Part shown: one piece after another, positions 1 to 10,045 of the stretch
How positions within the stretch are numbered: the stretch's first letter is position 1
Layout: each line of letters begins with the position of its first letter
Source of the DNA: Irineochytrium annulatum
Taxonomy: Eukaryota; Chytridiomycota; Chytridiomycetes; Chytridiales; Chytridiaceae
Direction of reading: 5' to 3'
Assembly: GCA_027600665.1 (NCBI GenBank)
Contig: JADGJL010000924.1
Coordinates: 1-11,981, forward strand
DNA length: 11,981 bases
Program-made: the position numbers and the translations under genes
The notes under the pieces: generated by a model
What the model was told of the DNA's origin: nothing
Database searches by the model: none
The model's input: the letters and a program-made list of their open reading frames with translations, nothing else

Positions 1-148
1 AAGGGGGGGAGGGGGTAGGAGGAGGCAGTGTACCATGCGCTGCCAGGCAATCGCGAGTCGCTGAACGACAGGCCCGTGAACCAAGACGTTGGGCAGCATG
101 CGGTGAACGAAAAGTTGACGCTCGTAAACACTCAGATCCATCCACATC
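1..148 (+). promoter_or_regulatory. Leader/promoter end of the esterase gene, with two tiny upstream ORFs
   Basis: The first 27 bases are almost pure purine (runs of G broken by A), so the other strand is a C/T tract of the kind seen in fungal core promoters. Two short upstream ATGs lie before the gene start: ATG at 34 opens a 9-codon ORF ending at the TGA at 61-63, and ATG at 98 is followed one codon later by TGA at 104-106. An in-frame TAA at 125-127 shows that the ATG at 149 is the first usable start in its frame. Whether the upstream ATGs are in the mRNA is unknown, because the transcription start is not visible. Confidence 0.3.
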
Positions 149-2111
149 ATGCGGGCCAACAACAAGCCCTCGCCCGAGATTATACGCTGGATCCTCGGGA
201 CCGTAGGCGCCGTAATCGTCCTTCATCTGCTTCGCGTAAAAAGCTGGTTCGATGCGGCCGTCGAGACGATATCCGTCTCCGAGAGCTCGTCGGGTCCGGC
301 CCAGTGCCCCGTCTGGGCGGCCTACAATGTCACCGAGCAGGGCGACAAGGAGTTCAAGCGGTGCGATGACTTGAGCAGCGTCATTATGGCACCAGAAAGC
401 GCAGCCGCTTTCACGTTGTCGCATTGCATGAGGTATGATATCGATACACTCGCCTTGCGACGTTCTGAAGCGGTTTCGCAGTGACGCCCACTGCGGACAG
501 GGCTACTTTACCATCAAGCGCAGAGACGGTAAGGCCTGTGACGACATGTTCGCTCGCAACATCTCAAGAGACGCCGCAACGGACGCGTGGATGAAGAAGA
601 CCATCGGACCTGTGAGTTCATTCTTTGGTGACCTTTTGGCTAACGCCGCTTTTGTCGTCAATAGGATGCCTTCTATTTCTCGATGGACGGAGGAGAAAAG
701 CTTGCTCCTTCGGACTGGCGGCACCTTGGCCAGTGCGTGTACAAGTTGCCATATAGGACGATGACGACGGGCAACTTCAACGTCTCTATCTTCCATACTC
801 ACGACCGCTTCATGGCCGTGGACGAGTACTTCCTGACCGACCGGCCTATAGCTGGACAGTTCCTCCTCAAAAATTACACAATCAGCGTCTGCCCACACTG
901 TGCCCCCGTTACACACGAGTCCGTCACAAATACGCTGGCGAGCGTGCCGCTGTGCAGCAGGGCGGCGAGGGTTCAAGGCACGTTCCTGGAGGGGACTCCG
1001 AAGGGACTCGAGTATAGAGTTGCGAACGGAGGGTACAATTATACTTGGTATGTGGCCATTACAAAGATCGAGAATTTAGCTGACGTATGGATCTATCGTG
1101 CTTAGGAGACCTCTCGGCTGCCGTTACGATCAGATGTTTGAGCAGGGCGCCAACGCGACCTGCCACAACAAAAATCGCAACATCATTATCGCCGGTGACT
1201 CTCAGAGCCGAAATGCATGGGATGCGATGGACAGTCGGATGCTGAGCGAGACCATGCGCCCGACGGGAAAGAAGGTCCCTTTTGACCTCCGCTACCGTCG
1301 CTTTAACCAGAGCGGGATGTACGCTACGGAGGTCCTCACTCCCTTCGAGGACTCCAGTCGCCCCGACATGCTGTCAACGCGGATCGGATGGTTTAACAAC
1401 CCGTTCCAAGAGGACTTCCTTGTTTATCACCAGTCCCTGAACCACCAGGACGAGAGTTGGACGGATTTTGACGACAAGTTTCTTCGTTTCGACACGTTCT
1501 TCTTCAACGGAGCCCACTGGCATTCGAGCGGGCCCCCGAACCACGGGCATTACACCCTCAGCCGTTATAAGGCATGGCTTAATTACATTGTGGAGAACAT
1601 GGGCTTGTTCAGCGCTCGAAGGGGGTGGCCCAGAAATGATAAGCCTATGAGGTTCATTTGGATGGGTTCGTATGCTCGCTTGCTTTTCACCCGCCTTCTC
1701 GACACTATCAGGGTTTGAATTCTGGCTGCTTACTCGATTTTTTGGTTGCTACAACTAGGAGTCGCGTCCCTGCCCATCCGTGTCCACAACACGGAGTTTT
1801 ATGATCACCACCTTATGCGCAAGGATTGGCGAAGTCATTACCGGTTCAAGCTAATGTCGGACGCGGCGGAGGAGATTGTCGGAAAGCACGGCATTGCGTC
1901 CTTCGACAGCTTCAGCACGACGATGCCGTGGCTCTGGGAGTCTAAAGATATGGTGCATTTTTACAATACCCCAGGTCAGCTCTTACTTTGTCAGTGTTGA
2001 TCTAGTAGGTCATCAATGCTTACAACTTTTTTTATAGCGCATGACGCATGGGCCGACGAGATGCTTCACAAGGCCGACATTTGTGGTGCAGATCATCAAG
2101 TGTTAGGGTAA
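149..2111 (+). CDS. Type II membrane SGNH-fold PC-esterase / trichome-birefringence-like protein
   Basis: Six exons are proposed: 149-432, 482-611, 665-1047, 1106-1665, 1759-1974 and 2038-2111, giving 548 residues. All junctions keep frame; the donor at 1666 (GTTCGT) is the weakest. A hydrophobic segment at about residues 11-27 after a short basic start suggests a type II membrane anchor, with the rest in the Golgi lumen or outside. A tryptophan-proline-x-x-cysteine element (266-271) precedes IIAGDSQSRN, whose Ser298 is the expected nucleophile. Near the C-terminus, residues 516-519 read DMVH, the DxxH pair of the SGNH/PC-esterase family. There are N-glycosylation sequons (NVT, NYT, NAT) and many cysteines. 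Plant TBL relatives O-acetylate wall polysaccharides, and others de-acylate sugars; which reaction applies here cannot be read. The start is the first ATG after an in-frame stop. A LicD-like gene follows on the same strand 542 bases on. Confidence 0.82.
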
Positions 2112-2653
2112 GGCAGAAGGCCGCTGTCAAACAGCCATTGCCTTCCATCCGTATTGTCGCGGATTGCTCTCGTTTCTTCAAGTAGGGCCGAATACAGCCC
2201 TGTCGCACACTTTTCGCTTAATAAAGTATAAGAAGTCAACATTGTTGTTGATTTCAGCTTTAGCCTGCTTGCGGCATCCAAAAGTTTCTGCAGTGTTGTA
2301 AGCGGTTCCGGTAACTGACACAGCGCTCCTCTGTACCGCCGCGTAGAACGCATATAGATCGCATACGCATTTGCATTTCTCCGTTTGCCGAGCACACAGC
2401 GCATGCATCTCCCATAGACATAGGTGGCAAGTAATAGCTGGCTTGCAGACGACGCAGCACATGAGGTCGCGCGCCAACGCGCTGCTCTTACCGCGCCAGA
2501 TGTGTCTGGCAAAAATCTCATTATTATTTTACCACACCACCGAAACCTCTGGCCTGGATCGCGGTTGGTTTCTACCAATGCGCGTTGGAGGATCAGGGTG
2601 GCGGAGATGGAACTACTGACAGAGAGAAGTTGACGGTGCATACGCTTTCGACA
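2112..2653 (+). other. Intergenic region: esterase 3' end and LicD-like gene promoter
   Basis: No convincing coding frame is seen on either strand; the open stretches here have no recognisable motif and are off-frame to any splice. It should hold the 3' UTR of the upstream gene and the promoter of the downstream one. Two upstream ORFs lie just before the LicD-like start: 2578-2619 (13 residues) and 2606-2632 (8 residues). They overlap each other in different frames and both end before 2654. Confidence 0.5.
2220..2225 (+). terminator. Candidate polyadenylation signal for the esterase gene
   Basis: A canonical AATAAA hexamer lies 109 bases after the stop codon at 2109-2111, in an A/T-richer stretch. 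Fungal poly(A) signals are loose, so this is only a candidate. Confidence 0.35.
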
Positions 2654-4226
2654 ATGGTTGTCCACAGCCATTTCAGGAAGCCGAAGTGGGCTCGCAGGAG
2701 GCCCGTTAACGCTTTCAGAAAAGGCGAGGTGGTCCTCCCGGTGTGGGTGGGTGGTTGTCTGCCCAGGCCCTCTCGCCTCGCGCTCGCCTTCAGGTCACGC
2801 AGGGTCCTCTCGCTCTCTATCGCCTTCGTCGTCTTCACTTTCTTCATGCTAGTCTACACCGTCCTGAACGTCGTCGTCACGACCCTGACGGACGACGAGG
2901 ACACCCAGTCCTCGTCCGTCGCATCCATCGCAGTTCTCGAGGCATCACTGACGGCGATGGGCCTCCCGCTTGGCTTTCATACCTTAAAATACGATACGTA
3001 CGTGCTCGTTGCTAATTTTAAGGAATAAACACCTTAATTTTGCCCGACAGTGGCAGGTCATATAATTCTCAAGGGCCCGACGAGTTTGCCATGCGTTGCT
3101 CGACTCCCCTTTCGCCGGCCGAGAAAAAGTGTTTTCACGCCGTGAAGGACGCGGTTCTTTCCTCCATCGCCACGCCGTTAATGGACACAAAAGGCGTTAA
3201 CGCGCCGCCGCTCTCGAAAGCCGCCAAGTCCCCTTGGATGTTCACATCCAAGGGCGGTGCGGTGCCGTCTCGCCCGCGCCAAGTCCCCCCAGACCCGGGC
3301 CTCTCCAAAGTCCCGTGCTGCCCTGTGCGAGACACCCTCCTCGACAAGAACGATCATTGGAACTACTTTGTTGAGAGCTGGTTCGACGGCCACCAGGACA
3401 TCCGATACATGCAGGTTGTCACACCTAGCCGACGGCGGAAGAACCTTGTGGAGGCATTGGATGCGTGGACGCGCTTTTGCGAGAAGGAGGGAATCATAGC
3501 TTGGTTAGCATACGGCGGCCTAGTCGGATGGTTCTGGAACCAGAAGATGCTTCCATGGGATGTCGATTTGGTACGTGAAACTATTTTAGGCAGGATTTCG
3601 TTTTTAAAGATTTGGTTGTGGAAAGGATTTTCAAGTCACCTTGAAAACGTTACTTTCGCTCCGGAGATTCGACAACCGCCTCATCGACCGCCGCTACCTT
3701 GTCGAGGTCAGCGGGTACAACGCGTACCGCCTGGAGCAAATAGGCAACAACATCGACGCTAGGTTTATTGACACGATGTCGGGTTTCTACATCGATATCT
3801 TTGCAATGGCGGACGTCGACGGGACGAACGCCACCGTCGTCCGCCAGAAGATGGAACTCGATTTCCATGTCGAGGATATATTCCCCCTTCGATCGACAAC
3901 ATTGATGGGATTTCAGGTGTGGCGACCTAACAACGTCGTGAAGATCCTCAAGAGTGTCTATGGCACTGGCCCCTTGACGAATACGAACTTTCGCGATCAA
4001 ATGAATATCGAGTGGAGGTGGAACCAGCAGAAGTTGGTGTGGGAGAAAACGTGGGAAGGCTGGGTTTATGGCCTATGGCCGGAGATTAGGGCGTGAGTGC
4101 ATCACCTTTGTCACCAAACTTCTATCTAACCACCAATTACGTCCTTTCAGGTGGATGAGGCTGAAGCCCTGGCCACCTTCCCTGTTTCCAGAGGGGCTGT
4201 GGGCTACAATTTGCGCTGTGGTGTAA
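2654..4226 (+). CDS. LicD/fukutin-family nucleotidyltransferase-fold protein, type II membrane
   Basis: Four exons are proposed: 2654-2997, 3051-3570, 3626-4092 and 4151-4226, giving 468 residues. The introns are 53, 55 and 58 bases with GTACGT, GTACGT and GTGAGT donors. A basic N-terminus is followed by a membrane segment at about residues 51-75, then an acidic/serine stalk and a luminal domain. The LicD hallmark is clear: LAYGGLVGWFWN, then MLPWDVDLDFQV across the exon 2/3 junction, with Asp285, Asp287 and Asp289 forming the DxDxD metal site. Downstream RFIDTMSGFYIDI and a phenylalanine-proline-leucine-arginine element also match the family. Known members transfer phosphocholine (bacterial LicD), ribitol phosphate (fukutin, FKRP) or act in mannosyl-phosphate addition (yeast Mnn4 type); the substrate here is unknown. 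The start is the first ATG of the open frame. The domain looks complete, with no internal break. Confidence 0.88.
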
Positions 4227-5173
4227 AGTTATTCGAAATCGCATGGTTCTTCTGACAGTATTAGCACTAGTATACCGCATACATAGAACATTTACCTGTT
4301 TCAACAAGCCAAATTCCCGAAGATGTTCTTTGCGATTTATGCCACTTATATAAGTATTGGTGCCGCTTAGGGTGTTCTGCCGATTTAAAACGAAGTGCAG
4401 ACCATCACCAATTGGCTGTGGCAAGCAGCGTTAAGAATAAGGCCGCTACTTGCTGGAAAAGGAAAGAAAGGGTAAACAGCGGTTAATTGGGTTTCTGGCG
4501 CGCGATCGTTTAAATTTCCCATTTTTTAAGGCTCAATTTTCTGGTGCACCTATTCTTTTGCAACCACCACTTGCGCCAATGTCTCCCACATAGAATAAGC
4601 ATCCAAATCTTGCGCACATTGGAAATGCGGCCTGGAATGACTCTAGAAACTAAGCGCTATGACCAATTTTGGCGTGATCCTACTCTAGCCTAGCTGTACT
4701 TCTCCAACGACGCGCTTAATCGCCCCGGCTCCGTCCTCGGCTTTTCGCGAAATGCTACATCTAACTTTAAGAATATGACCGCCCGTCAACACACTTCTGA
4801 CTAAGGTCCAAATTTAATTAGTGGTCGTATATCCCGAGTTCGATTAAGAGAAGAATCTGCCAAGGACGACTTTTACACCAAAACTGTTATTAAGGCTTGT
4901 TTTCGAGCTTCCCTGTCAAGAGCGCAGCGAGGGTCATTGAAGAGCGGCAGATAGTAATGGAGACAACGTCGCGGTCATATCAAAGTGAAAAACTTGTAGG
5001 CAATCCTAAGTACAGCGATAATAATCTAAACAGCTCTGCCCTTAAAATCCACTGCAAGTAAAATACGTACGGTGTAGAATAGAGTATGTGTACGGGCGGG
5101 GGCATCAAAGGTAAAAGGGAGAAGAAACGAACGGGGAAAAGGAACCGCAACCACACAACGTGACGAATCCCCT
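4227..5173. other. Gene-free convergent gap between the LicD-like and receptor-like genes
   Basis: The two flanking genes end toward this gap, so it should carry both 3' UTRs and terminators. I find no splice-consistent coding frame, no tRNA and no long repeat. AATAAG variants occur at about 4434 and 4592 on the plus strand; no AATAAA hexamer is evident. I also looked here for a missing downstream exon of the minus-strand receptor, such as a cyclase or kinase domain, and saw none; the longest minus-strand frame (4980-5177) is hydrophobic and shows no domain motif. Confidence 0.5.
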
Positions 5174-7016
5174 TCAACGGTGGTTCATCGCGGAGCTCAG
5201 TAGGCTACCGCCGCTCTTGTTTTGCGCCAGCCTCCTATTTTCCTGAATGCCCCTCGCGAAGGATAACACCATGGTCCAATACGCCGTCTGCATCGTGCCG
5301 AGCTCCCGAATCCCGGACCGCTCGTTCTTGTCTGTTCCGTGAAGCGAGTTGAAGTCAAATCTCGAAACCTCCTCCATGTGCTTCGCAAGCCTCTTGAGCG
5401 GCCTTGCGAGCGTATACCATGTTAAGGGGATCGAGATAAGCATGAGGGCCAGGACGACGCCGACGGCGAGGCCCATCATAAGCCTGCCCGTGGTCGTGAG
5501 CCTGTTCGAGAGGTCGCGCTGGGTGGCCTCGAGGTCACCGGTGTAGTCCGTGAGCGGGGCGCCGACCACGACAATGAGCTGGAGGCCGCTCGCATCCGTG
5601 TGGAGCTCGTGCTGGAAGATAAGCCCTTCGGTCTGGTAGGTGTGGTTGGGGTATTGGGTTGCGAGGAGGCCGAAATCGCCACCAACGAGGGCCTTGATCG
5701 CGTTCAGGGCCGTATTCGAGTTCGTGTCGGTCAGCGTGGTGTTGTCGAGAGTCCTGTAGTAGGTGCTGTTGCCGATGGTGTAAGTGGCACTCTCGCTCGG
5801 GACGGAGGACCCGAAGAGGATGCCTTGGGTGTTGAAGATGATCACGAAGCCCTTCGGGGTGAGTGGCAATTTCTGAAGCTCTTTCGTTAGAACGCCGAAC
5901 GACATGTCCGCTGCGAAAACGCCGGTGAGCTGATGGGCGGCATCGAAGAAGGGGACGCAGGCGGTGATCCCGATGTCAATTGTGTTGGCGAACACGTATA
6001 CTAGCGAACGAGAAAGGTTAGGTAACATATCCTAGATGGGTGCGACAGCGGGAAGATCTTACCTGGCGTCCAGGTGGGACTAGCGACCGCCTGGGCCGCA
6101 CCCAGCTTGTACCATACTCGGTCCTTTGTAGCGTACGGCGAACTCGAGACTAAGTCGCCGAGGACTGGAATTAGCCCGTCGCTAGAGGGGCTTAAGTTGT
6201 AGAGATACCGGGCGCCCGGGGTGTTTATCTGATTGTGGTTGCAGAATTGACAGCGGGCGTTGCTAGAGTTCGCAATGGCGCCTTGATCCATAATGTTGAG
6301 GCCGTAGGTGAAGGGTGAGACATAGTTTGTCTTGCGGACGCCTATATTACAAAAAATGTGAGAAACCCTTTGCAACCGCAATTGCCTCAATGAAAGACAG
6401 ACCAACGAAGTCCCCATATGAGGCATCCCCATAATAGACCAAAGAGACGGCATCATAATTGATGATCTGGGAGTAGAAGTATTGCCACAGCCTGTCGTAC
6501 AGGTTGGGTTGTAGGATTTGCAAGGTCGCGAGCCTAGAGGACTCGTTGATGGCCGAGACGGGTTCACTGAGCAGCAAGTCGAGCTTCAGCCTAACAACGG
6601 TCGATGTGGTCGACTGTAAAGAAACGGCGAGCTTTTCCGCCGTAGATTGGCCCGAGCTGATGCAGATAGCATTGGATTGAGACGTGCTCGAGTTCGACAC
6701 GAAGAGCAGGCTGCATGTCACCACGAGGCAGGTGAAGAAGATCTCGAGGGTGATGGCCAGGCTGAACGGCAGCGAGTACTTCTTGACGCCGGCGAGCGTC
6801 GACGAAGCTACGCTGTCGGTCTGCGATGGGATGGAGCGGATGCGATTAGAACAAGTTAAAAAGCAAGGATACGTGGGCGCCACAGGTTCCCCTTCCACCC
6901 CAACCCGACTGTCCCCCAGCGCGTCTTCCACTGCACATTACTGTCACTCCCTCGATTGCGCTCCATATCCGCCCACTCACCGTCGCCGAGGACACATTGG
7001 ACTTGACGTGGGCCAT
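5174..7016 (-). CDS. Cache-HAMP transmembrane receptor-like protein without an output domain
   Basis: Exons in transcription order: 7016-6981, 6820-6403, 6341-6063 and 6000-5174, giving 519 residues. Splices at 6402/6342 and 6062/6001 are well supported because each rebuilds a smooth Cache sequence (GDFVGVRKTNYVSPF; WTPVYVFANTIDIG). The 160-base first intron, joining a serine/threonine-rich start (MAHVKSNVSSAT), is less sure; an alternative start is the ATG at 6938 with a shorter intron beginning GTATCC. There is one membrane segment at about 29-53, an extracellular domain of about 360 residues, and a second segment at about 417-441. The Cache signature VPFFDAAHQLTGVFAADMSF lies at 260-279, and a HAMP-like linker at about 443-495 starts with arginine-proline-leucine. 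The protein then ends within about 25 residues. Related fungal and bacterial receptors normally continue into a cyclase, kinase or methyl-accepting domain. Role: probably ligand sensing at the plasma membrane (inference). Confidence 0.78.
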
Positions 7017-7688
7017 CGGAGCGTCGGCGGGATGAAATCAGGGGCGTACAAGTGAAAACACACCGCCTTTTTGAGGAACACAGGGACGGCATGTCGCAGA
7101 TGTGCGGCACCAATCGTGCAGGAACTTGACTGTATTGGGGGCGCCGTGACAGAAACAGCCCCGGACCGCACCAGCCAGTCGTCGCACAGTGTAGCCCACT
7201 TTTGCGGCACCGACTTCCGAACGTGTATCCGGTATCAACTTCCACTACCATGCGAATGTTTGCGACCCAGCGGTTTGCATTGGAGGTTCTCACTTTCGTC
7301 TCTTGCAAGCACTTTCAAGGCAAGCCCAGAGCGCGCTATTGGTGAGCGGGAGCTGGTGCCTCGCTTACTTCATTATTCAGTCATTTATCTTGGCGGGAGA
7401 ATGCAAACATAGATTTGTTCATACCCCGTGACATCCTTGTATGTTCTTGTCGACACGCTAGACCCTGAGCAGTCAGAAGCCGAACACGAGTGAGTGCCCT
7501 GTCCCACATCTGTTATCGTTCTGATGGTAAATCCTATTCAGACAAGGGTGGTAGGCAATTGAGAGGCATATCTATTTGCGGGTCCCATGCCGCGAGCTAG
7601 TGTGGTTCAAAAGGGAAACGCTCATCTCAATTACTTGCAATCAACAAAAGTTCTTCTATTTAAAACAACAAGAGCAGCCTTAAAGCTC
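7017..7688. other. Intergenic region upstream of the receptor-like gene
   Basis: This holds the promoter of the minus-strand receptor gene and the 3' region of the next minus-strand gene. Open frames of 60-150 codons cross it, but they lack motifs and overlap one another in several frames, as expected by chance in GC-balanced DNA. No canonical AATAAA for the upstream gene and no TATA box was found. Nothing else is supported. Confidence 0.45.
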
Positions 7689-9022
7689 TCAAAGGGTCCG
7701 GTTCTGCTGCGTGTAGAACATCATGTTGCACGCCTCCACGTTGGAGATTATACCTCCGAGCACGTGGCAGTGATTGATTCGGGTCGGGATTCCGGCTTCG
7801 CGGACGACGTTGAGTTGGAAGTTGTAGTGTTGGAGAGGTGATCCAGTGTACTTAATCGTCATCTAAAAGATTACGTGTGATCCGTTGTTAAGCCAACGGA
7901 TCTCCCATGCTACCGATAAGACTCACCGTCTCCAACAAGCTCTCCGCGTCATTCTCAGAGTGCTCCTCCTTGCAGTCGTTCTTGTACCAGTTAAGCATGT
8001 CGTACACGGCGCCGGCGTACTTGCGGTCCATAATATTAAAATGGTCCACCACTGTCGGTCGGTAAATCTTGCTGCGGTCAAAGGCGCACCACGGCTTTTA
8101 GTAGGTAAGGAGGAGGAGTTGGTTTAAGGAACTGCGTGCAAAATGCCTCAAAGGAGCCCGTATCTTACAGGAATAGAAGCCATCCAAGCCACGTCAGGCC
8201 TCATACGTAGGACCATATCGAACTTCATACCTACGTAGAATCAATTAGTTGCAATCGCCTAACAAGCCAAAAAGGAAAAGAGTACGTACTGTGCTTCTTC
8301 TCATGCTCGCGGACGAGAGTGAAGCATTCGTTTAGCGACGTGAACTGGCCCAACGCACGCTTGAGCGGAACATCGAGCGACAGTGCCGCTCCAGCCCTAA
8401 AGGTGCACTTTGGGTTCGCCTGGATCTTCTAGTTAGCCAAGCTGCAACCATGTGAAGGATTATGACATAAAGCACGTACCACCGGACTGGTGACCCCCTT
8501 GTCCAGCTTCCAAGCCGTCACGTTTAGGTACTGGAGCACTCGCCCGATCTCCTCCTCGTCCTGTCCAGGCATGGGAGGGTTCCAGCTGTGCTCCGTGAAG
8601 GAGGGGTCGAGAGTGACGTCCTCGAGCTTTAAGTACGCGAACTTCGTCACCTCCCCACCGATGGCGTCGAACACAAACCGCTTCATCGTGCGGTGCACGA
8701 GCGGGTACGTGAACGTGCGTGCGTTGCCCGAAATGCACGCGGCGATCTTTGGCGGCGACAAGGGGGACGGGCTGCAGAGGAGGTGCGGGATGTTGACTTC
8801 GTCGTCTCCAGCAACAGAATGCGCCTGCGACGCATGCTTTTCGGGGACGGGAGCGTCAGCGACCGCGGGGACGGCGACGGGGGACGGCGGCGAGAAAGCA
8901 AGGCTGTGCAGTTTCCGAAGCGTGAGGAACGTGAGGATCAGGAAGACGCCGGCGCCGATCACGGCCTTCCTGAGCTTGATCGCGGCATCGGCCTGCTGCG
9001 AGGGGGGGTGCTTGTGGACCAT
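7689..9022 (-). CDS. Type II membrane, glycosyltransferase-like protein of an uncharacterised family
   Basis: Exons in transcription order: 9022-8480, 8428-8290, 8230-8169, 8094-7927 and 7862-7689, giving 361 residues. Donors are GTACGT, GTACGT, GTAAGA and GTGAGT, with introns of 51-74 bases, and all phases agree. A membrane segment at about residues 19-35 follows a short basic tail, then comes a proline/alanine-rich stem, so the catalytic part should be luminal. Conserved-looking elements are KIAACISGNARTF (92-104), FAYLKLEDV, NECFTLVREHEKKH, VLRMRPD (234-240), NIMDRKYAGAVYDML and CHVLGGIISNVEAC near the end. The layout (an opening strand with SGNxRTF, then an arginine-x-arginine-proline-aspartate strand) is what I associate with uncharacterised Golgi glycosyltransferase-like proteins of zoosporic fungi and algae. 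No donor sugar or acceptor can be named. The start is the first in-frame ATG, directly before the anchor. Confidence 0.8.
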
Positions 9023-10045
9023 CGTTGCTGTTGCTCCTTCAGCAATTCGTCAAACCTTCAACTCCGCCTGAGTGAGCCCGTTGTTCGCGCAGTTCGCGAA
9101 GTTTCTTTCAAACGCCTCTAACCCGATGTTCCGAGATCAGCAACCATTTCTTTGCTTTGCGGAAGACTGATTTGGAAAGCAGTCAAGTTCCTTCTGACTC
9201 GACGGCCTGTTGGAGGGTTGCTCTTGATGATCTTCATGTACAGCAGGTCGTGTTAATGTCAATTTTTGGACCGCAGGTCTCAGAAGCAGTACCGCAATCT
9301 CCCAATCGCGTTGCCGCCAACAAGGGAACCAGTAAAGGAGAAGTCTCTTTTTACCTCAAGGTCGCGTGAACTCCGCTGGCGTCCACTATCTCCTTCAGAT
9401 TCGCTCTTCGTTACAAGTAATGTTATAATAATGCTAACCCTGGACGAGGTTGAGTTTCGACTTGCCCAATTGTTGTTCCAGTTTGCACACTACTTGCCCA
9501 GTACTTCGAAAGAACGAGGCAAGTGAATGGCCGTATATCATGTCGTAGGCGGTATAATCCATTCTATGTATCCTTAAATAGCTTTGGTGTCTCTCCCAAC
9601 CAAGGCCCGCATCCGTCACGATGTCATCTGAGAAGGCAATTGACCTGGCGACGAAAGTTGGCAGTGAGACCTATAAGATTGGAGGAAACTGATGCAATAT
9701 GAAGTCCACGTCACCCAAATTAAAAAAAAATAGTGAAGGGGATAGAGGTGGCACCGACGACAAGGACGAGGACATCTTGGATGAGGAGTTAGCTGTACGG
9801 CAGTTGGAATGACGGAAGAGGAGGAGGGTTGCAAAGAAGCACGCGATGGAAGTGGAACACGCTGATCTTCCCACCCGTAGACCCGGAAGGTCATCAACTG
9901 CTTAGAAATTCCTGCAAACCCTTCAATGTTGTTCTTGTTCTTTGAAAGCTATGACATCTTGCTGTGGGCCCCAGGGCTTCACCCCAGGGCATTCGTGATT
10001 GGTGTCAGGCGGAACACAGTATCACATATATTGGGACTTCTGTTA
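9023..10045. other. One-kilobase stretch with no confirmed gene
   Basis: The part next to 9022 should be the promoter of the minus-strand glycosyltransferase-like gene; the part next to 10045 should be the 3' region of the cysteine-rich gene. The only coding-like patch is on the plus strand: an ATG at 9699 opens a 37-codon charged ORF ending in TGA at 9810-9812, and the same frame stays charged until a TAG at 9903-9905. It contains a run of nine A. I do not call it a gene. Confidence 0.4.

Noticed and set aside
503..976. 157-codon minus-strand frame over the esterase gene
   Set aside because: Antisense shadow of exons 2-3 of a gene with catalytic motifs and consistent splicing.
2096..2671. 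191-codon minus-strand open frame between the esterase and LicD-like genes
   Set aside because: No domain motif, mixed composition, overlaps other frames of similar length, and runs into the 3' end of a well supported gene.
4830..4870. Possible tRNA T-loop (GTTCGATT)
   Set aside because: Flanking bases do not pair into a T-stem and no D-arm, anticodon arm or acceptor stem can be drawn around it.
6856..7308. 150-codon minus-strand frame upstream of the receptor gene
   Set aside because: It does not join in phase to the receptor's second exon and shows no signal peptide, membrane segment or motif; a short exon in another frame fits better.
9970..10000. Repeated CCCCAGGGC units near the 3' side of the cysteine-rich gene
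   Set aside because: Only two copies a few bases apart, with no target-site duplication or longer inverted repeat; too short to support a mobile element end.
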